This document shows, in pieces, positions 28,939 to 35,809 of a stretch of 35,809 bases of DNA (within the stretch, counting starts at the first letter, position 1; every line of letters starts with the position of its first letter). The position numbers and the translations under genes are program-made. Source of the stretch: Spirochaetaceae bacterium (GTDB taxonomy: Bacteria > Spirochaetota > Spirochaetia > DSM-2461); NCBI GenBank assembly GCA_016744925.1, contig JADGDJ010000021.1, positions 1-35,809 on the forward strand. The letters run 5' to 3'. The notes beneath the pieces were generated by a model. The model saw only the letters and a list, made by a program, of their open reading frames with translations. It searched no databases and was not told where the DNA came from.

Positions 28939-29565
28939 ATGAGAATAGAAGTATGGTCAGATTATGTATGTCCCTTCTGTTATATAGGGAAAAGAAATCT
29001 GGAACTGGCTCTGAAGCAAACAGGTATGGACCAGGAAGTGGAAGTTATCTTTAAATCTTTTGAATTGGATCCTAATTCTAAAAAACAATATGATAAAAAT
29101 ATCAATCAGTTGATGGCTGCTAAATACAGGATGACTTTGGAACAGGCAATAAAAGCAAACAACAGAATCATAAGAGCTGCCAAAGAGGTCGGATTAGAAT
29201 ACAATTTTGATAATTTGAAACCGACAAATACCTTTGATGCTCATCGCTTATCCCATTTAGCTGAGTCAAAGGGAAAACTGAATGAATTCACTGAAATTAT
29301 GATGCACGGTTATTTTACGGAATCGCTGAATATTTCTGATTTTGAAGTTCTCTTGTCCATAGCAGAGAAGATTGGTCTGGACAGAGAGGAAGCAGCTGCT
29401 GTTCTTAAATCCTCTGAATACACTGAAGACGTGAGAAAAGAAGAATCTGATGCCTATAATCGAAATATTGGGGGAGTTCCTTATTTCCTATTTGATGGGA
29501 AAGACGCTATCTCAGGGGCTCAACCGGTAGAAACATTGGTACAAATAATTAAGAGAATAAAATAA
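28939..29565 (+). CDS. DsbA-family oxidoreductase (FrnE-like)
   Basis: MRIEVWSDYVCPFCYIGKRNLE with CPFC motif; C-terminal GGVPYFLFDGKDAISGAQ. Start at 28939 preferred (GGAAATGAG upstream) over 28864. Confidence 0.87.
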   Translation: MRIEVWSDYVCPFCYIGKRNLELALKQTGMDQEVEVIFKSFELDPNSKKQYDKNINQLMAAKYRMTLEQAIKANNRIIRAAKEVGLEYNFDNLKPTNTFDAHRLSHLAESKGKLNEFTEIMMHGYFTESLNISDFEVLLSIAEKIGLDREEAAAVLKSSEYTEDVRKEESDAYNRNIGGVPYFLFDGKDAISGAQPVETLVQIIKRIK

Positions 29566-29584
29566 TAAAACAGGAGAAAAATAC

Positions 29585-29923
29585 ATGGAAAATGATTTAG
29601 TAATTCTTTGGACAAATGCTGATCCCATAACGGCGAAGCTGATGGTATTTATGTATGCTGAAGCAGCAAAAACCCGCGGATGGTGGGAAAATGTGAAAAT
29701 TGTAGTGTGGGGATCTACTGCCAAATTAGTTGCCGAAAATAAAGAAATTCAGGAACAATTGCTCGATCTTAAATCCAAGGGAGTCGAAATTAGCGCATGC
29801 ATTGCCTGCGCTAAAGAACTCGGCGTCGTAGACGAACTGTCAGAATTAGGGATTGAGATAATATCCTGGGGACCGCCTCTTACGGAATTGATTAAAAATG
29901 ATGCTAAATTAATAACTATTTGA
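29585..29923 (+). CDS. DsrE/DsrF-like family protein
   Basis: 112 aa; LVILWTNADPITAKLMVFMYAEAAKTRGWWENVKIVVWG...ISACIACAKELGV...LGIEIISWGPPLTELI. Confidence 0.7.
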   Translation: MENDLVILWTNADPITAKLMVFMYAEAAKTRGWWENVKIVVWGSTAKLVAENKEIQEQLLDLKSKGVEISACIACAKELGVVDELSELGIEIISWGPPLTELIKNDAKLITI

Positions 29924-29941
29924 TAATTTTTAAGCTTTTCT

Positions 29942-29971
29942 CCCGCATCTAAACTTATGCGGGATTCTTTT
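29942..29971 (+). terminator. Intrinsic terminator of the DsbA/DsrE-like genes
   Basis: CCCGCAT-N8-ATGCGGG followed by ATTCTTTT. Confidence 0.65.
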
Positions 29972-30036
29972 GCCGTAGAAAGGAACTATCCCAACTGGTA
30001 AAACTAAAATACACTATGTAGTTGAGGGGTGCAAAC

Positions 30037-30633
30037 ATGTCCGATAAAAATGAAAAACATATATCAATTTCTCAGAAACAAAAAGAAAAAGTTGATTCGG
30101 GAATTGCCAGAGCTCAGGAAGAGAGAGGAATCGTTCTACTGATTACGGGAAACGGCAAGGGGAAAAGCACAGCCGGCTTTGGAGTTGTTTCCCGCAGCGT
30201 CGGCCATGGATATAAAGCTGCTGTAGTTCAGTTCATTAAAGGGAAATGGGATTGCGGGGAGAGGAATCTTCTTGAGCGGAACGGGGTTCCTTTTTCTATA
30301 ATGTCAACAGGATTTACATGGGACACCCAGGATCGGGAGGCCGATATTGCCGCTGCAGAAGAGGTTTGGAAAGACGCTTTACAATACCTGTCGGATCCGC
30401 AGTATCATGTTGTCCTGCTCGATGAATTAACCTATATGCTTGGATTCAAATACCTGGAGAAACAGGATGTAATCGATGCTATTAAGAATAGACCCAAAGA
30501 ACAGTCTGTAGTAATTACAGGGCGCGGGGCAGTTACAGAATTAAGGGAATTGGCAGATACGATAAGCGATATTCAGGATACGAAACATGCCTACAAATCC
30601 GGCATTAAAGCCCGGAAAGGTATTGACTGGTAA
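30037..30633 (+). CDS. cobO: Cob(I)yrinic acid a,c-diamide adenosyltransferase (CobA/CobO/BtuR type)
   Basis: GIVLLITGNGKGKSTAGFGVVSRSVGHGYKAAVVQFIKGKWDCGE, VVLLDELTYML, VVITGRGA; start ATG 30037 preferred (GAGGGG upstream). Confidence 0.92.
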   Translation: MSDKNEKHISISQKQKEKVDSGIARAQEERGIVLLITGNGKGKSTAGFGVVSRSVGHGYKAAVVQFIKGKWDCGERNLLERNGVPFSIMSTGFTWDTQDREADIAAAEEVWKDALQYLSDPQYHVVLLDELTYMLGFKYLEKQDVIDAIKNRPKEQSVVITGRGAVTELRELADTISDIQDTKHAYKSGIKARKGIDW

Positions 30634-30797
30634 AGACCAGGAGCAGTCCACAAAGAGACTGACTGAATTTTACTGCAGATCATAAGATCTCTTAATGAAA
30701 TATTGAAAATTTTTGAAAATATATCGCATAAATATAAACAGTAATATTTTATTTTCCAGTAGAAAAAATATTTACAAGTCATAGATGAACGGATAAC

Positions 30798-31892
30798 ATG
30801 GATGCAATGGATAACCTTAAATACCTCAGTACAATCGAAAATCTCTGTATAGAGAATGGGAAATTACAGGCTATTATTGAATCCAGTACAAACGGAATAA
30901 TTGAAATTGACGGTAGTGGGAACCTGCTATCCTCCAATCCTGCCTTTTATCAGATGATCGATATCAATCCTCAGGATAATAAACACAAAAACCTCGCAGA
31001 AATACTCTCTTCTCCCGATCTGAATAAGGAACTTCAGATATTAATATTAGGCGAAGAAGAACTGCTGATTAAGGGATTTCATATATTTCGGGAAGATAAT
31101 AATAGAGACACAATGAAATATCTGGAAATCAAATTTTCCAAAGTTCCCGTAATGGATAATTTTTACATTGTCGGAATAGTCAAAGACAAAACAGATATAA
31201 TGAAAGCCCTGAATAATAGAGAAGAGTATATAAGCACACTTCTCGATATCATACACGAAATAAAAGTGGATAATCGAGATTCAATCTACCATATAGCCTC
31301 ACTGGTTGAACTGCGGGACTTAACTACCGGCAAACACCTGGAAAGAGTCGAATCGTATACAAAAACTCTGGCCACTGAATACATGCATGCCTACTATAAA
31401 AGGGACGGGAGACTAACCTACGATTTTGTGGATGATATGGCCGTATCTTCTATCCTTCACGATATTGGTAAAGTCGGAATCTCAGACACTATTCTTCAAA
31501 AACCCGATGTGCTGACTTATTCCGAATTCGAATCCATTAAAGAACATACGATTATTGCCGGCGAAGCACTGAAAGAGTATAAGGGGCAAAAAGATTTTCT
31601 CGCAATGGGAAGAGAAATTGCCACCTATCACCATGAGAAATGGGATGGAACAGGTTATCCGACAGGAAAAAAAGGGGAAGAAATACCTCTCTCCGCCAGG
31701 ATTGTGTCTCTCTGTGATACATATGATGCCTTAGTCACGAAAAGACCATACAAAGAAGCCTTCACCCATGAAAAAGCTATAGAAATAATACAAGAGGAAA
31801 AAGGTATATCATTCGACCCGGAAATTGTAGACCTCTTTTTAAAAATACATAATAGATTTCTTAAAATCAGAGAGGATTACGAAGACTTATAG
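30798..31892 (+). CDS. PAS - HD-GYP domain protein (putative cyclic-di-GMP phosphodiesterase)
   Basis: 364 aa; N-terminal PAS-like; VSSILHDIGKVGISDTILQKPDVLTYSEFESIKEHTIIAGEAL and YHHEKWDGTGYPTGKKGEEIPLSARIVSLCDTYDALVTKRPYK. Confidence 0.9.
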   Translation: MDAMDNLKYLSTIENLCIENGKLQAIIESSTNGIIEIDGSGNLLSSNPAFYQMIDINPQDNKHKNLAEILSSPDLNKELQILILGEEELLIKGFHIFREDNNRDTMKYLEIKFSKVPVMDNFYIVGIVKDKTDIMKALNNREEYISTLLDIIHEIKVDNRDSIYHIASLVELRDLTTGKHLERVESYTKTLATEYMHAYYKRDGRLTYDFVDDMAVSSILHDIGKVGISDTILQKPDVLTYSEFESIKEHTIIAGEALKEYKGQKDFLAMGREIATYHHEKWDGTGYPTGKKGEEIPLSARIVSLCDTYDALVTKRPYKEAFTHEKAIEIIQEEKGISFDPEIVDLFLKIHNRFLKIREDYEDL

Positions 31893-32414
31893 TCCCAATT
31901 CTCTCAGGATAGAGGATGCCTGCTTTTCAACAGGTTCAAAGGGAATTTCAATTATCCGAAACCCAAGATTATCATAGACTCGTACTATTTCCCTGTGTAT
32001 ATCCAAAGCTTCATTAAAGCTGTGTGGGCGGACATCATCCTGAATATAGATCTCTTTTTGAGGCTTCATCAAAAAAACTAGATTATTATACCCCTCTACA
32101 GCCTCTTGTTGGTATTCATTCCCGGAAAGTCCGCCCATATGTAGATAGGCAATAATATCCCCGATGGCTCTGTCGACAAAGGCAAAAGGGTAGGTATTAT
32201 TCTTCTGCTTCATCATTTCTAAATAACAAAGTCGGGCAAAACCGGACAGATTTTTCCAGGGGAGCATATGACTCTTTTCCTGCAAATTCCTTTCTATAAG
32301 AATTCGGGGAACCTCATCAAAAGTGTCAAAATCAGAGTTTTTTAAATATTCAAGCAAAGTGGTCTTACCACTACCGGGACCTCCGGAAATTATGATCAGT
32401 TCACCTGAGGTCAA
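31887..32414 (-). CDS. AAA_28-like P-loop NTPase
   Basis: 175 aa; Walker A ISGGPGSGKTTLLEYL, FDEVPRILIERN, FVDRAIGDIIAYLHMGG; 4-nt overlap with upstream RSH-domain gene. Confidence 0.72.
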   Translation of the reverse strand: MTSGELIIISGGPGSGKTTLLEYLKNSDFDTFDEVPRILIERNLQEKSHMLPWKNLSGFARLCYLEMMKQKNNTYPFAFVDRAIGDIIAYLHMGGLSGNEYQQEAVEGYNNLVFLMKPQKEIYIQDDVRPHSFNEALDIHREIVRVYDNLGFRIIEIPFEPVEKQASSILRELGL

Positions 32415-33553
32415 TCGTCCAATTTCCCTTCAATCACATCCGGGTTTCTATGCTCTATTAAATCGGGAAAAGCTCCTTTCGTCCTTAAAAGCTCTTCGAC
32501 TTTTTCAGGAGAAGGACCCATAATAGAGAGCAATTCTTTCTGTGTTTTTTGCAGCAATTGCATATCCTCTTCAGAGATTTCCAGAGGTTTGAAATCTTCC
32601 GAATTCATAAATTCAGCTAATCTCCCCTGTATCCCCTTAAAAAGATCACTATCGAGAAATGAGTCCAGCCATGGAAAATCAAAATCATCATCATTGCTAT
32701 TATCCTCTTTAAGAAGATCCGCAATATTTCTATTGATATTCGCTTTCTCCAGATTTCCGATTTCCAGAGATTCAATCTGCCTGTAGAGCTCTTCAATTAC
32801 TTTATTTTTATCTTCCAGTTGTTTCTTATGTTCATTCTGACGTTTTTTCTCTTTCTTTTTAAAGTAGCGCATATAAGAACCGAGTTCATCGGCATCACCA
32901 GCCAACCGATTGAGTATTGAAGAGAGCCTCACTAGAAGATCATTATTCATTTCATAGGGATAGCGCACACGGTGATCGATTTCCCCCCAGGCCTCTTCGA
33001 ACAAAGTTCTCACCTGTACTTCTACGAGATAGTCTTCATTCTTAGGTCTTGTCTTCATTGTGTAATGGACTGACCTATAACCGAATTTATGCTCTCTTAC
33101 CTGACAGTTATTCCTTTTGTAAAAATTGACGATTCTCTCATTATCTCCATGACGGACAAAGGCGACAGGATCTTCTGCCAGATCCCAGTTCTCGCAGATA
33201 TATTTGTGAATATTCAGCCAGTCCTCTTTGAAGAGATGTAGCGCTCTGATACCTATTAAATCTTTTATCTCTGTTCGAAAGTTATCGACATTTATGATTC
33301 TATTTTTATTTTCACACTTCTTTCTTATGATTTTTTCAAGAAGATGCTCCGAGTCTTTCAGACGATAATTTATTGAGTGGATAACAGGGCTGCTTATCAT
33401 CTGGTCGATAACAAATCGACCGACAGCATCGAGAGTTTCATGAAGTTTTTCGTATTCTTTTTTTACAGCCTTTAAATCGGCCCAATCAATATCGGCATCT
33501 TCCAGAATATCATCGGAAAGATTATACCGTGAGTAGAAGTCATTTTTTCTCAT
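32411..33553 (-). CDS. RelA/SpoT synthetase-domain protein (no HD hydrolase domain) with coiled-coil/acidic C-terminal extension
   Basis: 380 aa; INYRLKDSEHLLEKIIRK, IKDLIGIRAL, EHKFGYRSVHYTMKT, YLVEVQVRTLFEEAWGEIDHRVRYP match the ppGpp synthetase domain. Confidence 0.85.
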   Translation of the reverse strand: MRKNDFYSRYNLSDDILEDADIDWADLKAVKKEYEKLHETLDAVGRFVIDQMISSPVIHSINYRLKDSEHLLEKIIRKKCENKNRIINVDNFRTEIKDLIGIRALHLFKEDWLNIHKYICENWDLAEDPVAFVRHGDNERIVNFYKRNNCQVREHKFGYRSVHYTMKTRPKNEDYLVEVQVRTLFEEAWGEIDHRVRYPYEMNNDLLVRLSSILNRLAGDADELGSYMRYFKKKEKKRQNEHKKQLEDKNKVIEELYRQIESLEIGNLEKANINRNIADLLKEDNSNDDDFDFPWLDSFLDSDLFKGIQGRLAEFMNSEDFKPLEISEEDMQLLQKTQKELLSIMGPSPEKVEELLRTKGAFPDLIEHRNPDVIEGKLDD

Positions 33554-33570
33554 CTCTATAAAATAATGCC

Positions 33571-33600
33571 TTGCCTATAAATAGTCTATAAAAGTATGAT
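33571..33600 (+). promoter_or_regulatory. Promoter for the RNase HII-like gene; predicted near-leaderless
   Basis: -35 TTGCCT (33571-33576), 18-nt spacer, -10 TATGAT (33595-33600), 7 nt before ATG 33608. Confidence 0.5.
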
Positions 33601-34519
33601 AATTTCCATGTATAAATCATTTTCCGGAATAGATGAAGCGGCTCTCGGCCCCGTACTCGGACCCTATTGTTGCGGGTTGGCATCATTCAACATAAAAAGC
33701 GACCTGGAGCTATTCCAGTTGTTCTCTGAATTTAAAGCTGTAAAAATCTGTGACAGCAAGAAACTCTACACTTCAGGAAAATCTATCAAAGAACTTGAAA
33801 ATACCGCATTATCTTTCTTTTTGAGTTTCTTCAACACCGGGGCGGATAATTTATTTGAGTTCTTGTCAAAGCTCTTAATCCATGAGAAAACACTCGCTGA
33901 ATTATCAGTTATTCCCTGGTTCAAAAAAATGGAATCGCTAAAACTACCGATTTGTTGCAACAACGAGGAAATTCAGCAGAACAGTGAATCTCTGACCAAT
34001 TTTTTAAAGGAGAAACAAATAGAGATCGGAAGCATCAAAGTGGATGTCGTATCGGCAGAGGAATTTAACCATCTTCTTTCAGAAGGTTTTAACAAAAGCC
34101 AGTGCTGTCAAAAGATTCTGAGTCCCCTCCTTGTCGAATCTCATACAAACAAGTCGCGGATAACTGTGGATAGGCAGGGTGGAAGACGGTATTACGGAGA
34201 GTGGCTGATTGAAATATTCCCCGGCACTCCCCTTTCGATAAAACAGGAAACACAGGATTGTTCCAGCTACAATATCGGTAGTTCACTCATGCAATTTCAG
34301 GTTAAGGGTGATGATAAATACCTTGAAACAGCCCTTGCGTCTATTTTTTCAAAATATATACGGGAGCTGATGATGATTTGTTTCAATAATTACTGGAATG
34401 AAATAACCCCGGGCATAAAAAAAACAGCCGGTTACCCCCAGGATGGCAAACGATTCATCAAAGAATTAGACTCTCGGGGTGTAGAATACAACAAAGAAAA
34501 GCTTATCAGACAAAAGTAG
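33596..34519 (+). CDS. Divergent RNase HII-like protein with large insertion
   Basis: GIDEAALGPVLGP, VKICDSKKL, ITVDRQGG, VKGDDKYLETALASIFSKYIREL, GYPQDGKRFIKEL align in order with RNase HII motifs, with ~110 aa extra in the middle. Likely start is ATG 33608 (MYKSFSGIDEA). Confidence 0.75.
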   Translation: MIISMYKSFSGIDEAALGPVLGPYCCGLASFNIKSDLELFQLFSEFKAVKICDSKKLYTSGKSIKELENTALSFFLSFFNTGADNLFEFLSKLLIHEKTLAELSVIPWFKKMESLKLPICCNNEEIQQNSESLTNFLKEKQIEIGSIKVDVVSAEEFNHLLSEGFNKSQCCQKILSPLLVESHTNKSRITVDRQGGRRYYGEWLIEIFPGTPLSIKQETQDCSSYNIGSSLMQFQVKGDDKYLETALASIFSKYIRELMMICFNNYWNEITPGIKKTAGYPQDGKRFIKELDSRGVEYNKEKLIRQK

Positions 34520-35231
34520 ATTTCACTTTTTCTTCTATCTGAGTTTTTACAGCATCACGAAGATCCTTTGTCTTCTTGTATTGATCAAATTTTATGGGCT
34601 TTAAAATATCCACGATTATCTTCGTCTTGTGTTTGAATGTATATCCTTCAATAACGGAATCATGGGAATAGCTGATGGCTACGGGAAGAACACTAATCTG
34701 CTTCTTCTTCGCAAGTAAAAATCCTCCACTGAGAAACTCTCCCAACTCTTTCCCTCTGTAGCGAGTCCCCTCGGGAAAGATCATAATGGAATTCCCTATA
34801 TCTAGATTGTGTTCACATTTTCTCATCATCTCCAACTGACTTTTAGGATCTGTCCTGCTGATGAAGATTGTTTTATCCAGGACCATATTCCAACCTATAA
34901 AAGGTACTCTCTTCAGAGAAGCCTTGGAAATCCATTTGAAATGCATAAAAATGTTATGAATCGCCGAAATATCTAAAAGAGAGGTATGATTGGGAGTCAC
35001 AACATATGTCTCTCCCTCTTGGATATTTTCCTTTCCCCTCACGTCTACTGAGAGAAAAGGATTCAAAACTATATAGAGAGAACCCCAGATATTGGCAATA
35101 AAATGAACCAACTTCAATTTTTTATCGAAGAGAATCGTGAATATCCAGGCAGTCAATGAGATGGGAAACATTACCAGCTTTATGGCCGGTAAAATAATAA
35201 TCCAGTAAAAAATAGATACTAAAATTTTCAA
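34506..35231 (-). CDS. plsC: 1-acyl-sn-glycerol-3-phosphate acyltransferase (PlsC family)
   Basis: 241 aa; NHTSLLD (NHX4D), FPEGTRYRG, N-terminal TM. Confidence 0.87.
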   Translation of the reverse strand: MKILVSIFYWIIILPAIKLVMFPISLTAWIFTILFDKKLKLVHFIANIWGSLYIVLNPFLSVDVRGKENIQEGETYVVTPNHTSLLDISAIHNIFMHFKWISKASLKRVPFIGWNMVLDKTIFISRTDPKSQLEMMRKCEHNLDIGNSIMIFPEGTRYRGKELGEFLSGGFLLAKKKQISVLPVAISYSHDSVIEGYTFKHKTKIIVDILKPIKFDQYKKTKDLRDAVKTQIEEKVKSTFV

Positions 35232-35290
35232 TATATAACTCCTAAATTTTACTGAATTATATTTTTAATTACAGCACGTGTAAAGCTATA

Positions 35291-35809
35291 TCATTCGTCT
35301 AGATCACTCATTTCTATAGGGATCCAAATGACGTCATCTGCATCTGCATAATCATAGTGAACATTTAAGGTAAATGTGTATTCATCATTATCTGAATCAA
35401 CAGCCATAACATCATAGGAAACTTCATCTTCTCCGGCAGGTGCGAGTAGACTCAACGTGTCATAGGACATGAGCGTCTGCTCATCATCCATCATATCGAC
35501 ACCCCACATCTCTGAGTCACTGGGAGAGACAAAAAGATACAACATCTCATAATCAGTCTGATTTTCAAACTGCACTTCAAGAAAATCCATTTCAGGATTA
35601 TCATCATCGAGATCATCTTCTGTTATAATGATGTTTGCCTCTCCATCGTCACTGAACAATTCATCAAAAAGTACAAATGTATTACCATCTTCATCAATTG
35701 CCATAATATCAAAATTATTTTCATATTCCGGGTAGGAAATATAAAAACTCAATAGGTTTTTATTTTCCAAAACGCGTTCGGACCCGAGAATATCAAAGCC
35801 CCATTCACC
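35291..35809 (-). CDS. Acidic protein with internal WGxDxL/(Y/F)DxMAxDxD repeats; 5' end beyond window
   Basis: Frame remains open to the window edge (GEWGFDILGSERVLENKN...). GEWGFDILGSERVL...FDIMAIDEDGNTFVLF is echoed by EMWGVDMMDDEQTL...YDVMAVDSDNDEYTF. The track's start at 35770 is an internal TTG. Confidence 0.6.
   Translation of the reverse strand, partial: GEWGFDILGSERVLENKNLLSFYISYPEYENNFDIMAIDEDGNTFVLFDELFSDDGEANIIITEDDLDDDNPEMDFLEVQFENQTDYEMLYLFVSPSDSEMWGVDMMDDEQTLMSYDTLSLLAPAGEDEVSYDVMAVDSDNDEYTFTLNVHYDYADADDVIWIPIEMSDLDE

Noticed and set aside
1-35809. CRISPR arrays, tRNA, rRNA, intact transposons or prophage
   Set aside because: No direct-repeat/spacer periodicity, tRNA-like cloverleaf, rRNA signature or integrase/transposase gene was recognised by eye.

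Overview
35.8 kb bacterial window, gene-dense and mostly co-oriented. Gene content and style suggest a Spirochaetales-like chromosome (inference, not proven). Minus-strand left and centre: a PadR-controlled split-permease operon; rapZ; a PhoR/PhoB-like two-component pair downstream of a Fe(III)-type ABC importer (SBP, fused permease, ATPase); a Cache-type chemotaxis receptor; an aap-type amino-acid ABC importer; a 7TMR-DISM/LuxR receptor-regulator translationally coupled to a PLP aminotransferase; and a FetAB-like exporter. Plus-strand centre and right: an ROK-controlled sugar operon with a CUT1 SBP, two permeases, a cytosolic GH20-like hexosaminidase and a NamZ/DUF1343 protein (likely cell-wall sugar salvage); a DsbA/FrnE-like and DsrE-like pair; cob(I)alamin adenosyltransferase; and a PAS-HD-GYP protein. 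The right end has an alarmone-synthetase-domain protein coupled to an AAA_28-like NTPase, divergent from an unusual RNase HII-like protein with altered GRG motif and catalytic residue, then plsC and an acidic repeat protein running off the window. Points most worth a second look: the RSH + AAA_28 pair, the RNase HII-like protein and its apparently leaderless promoter, an apparent AUC start codon in the response regulator, the GH20-NamZ salvage operon, and several perfect palindromic operators at recognisable promoters. No rRNA, tRNA, CRISPR array or intact mobile element was recognised.
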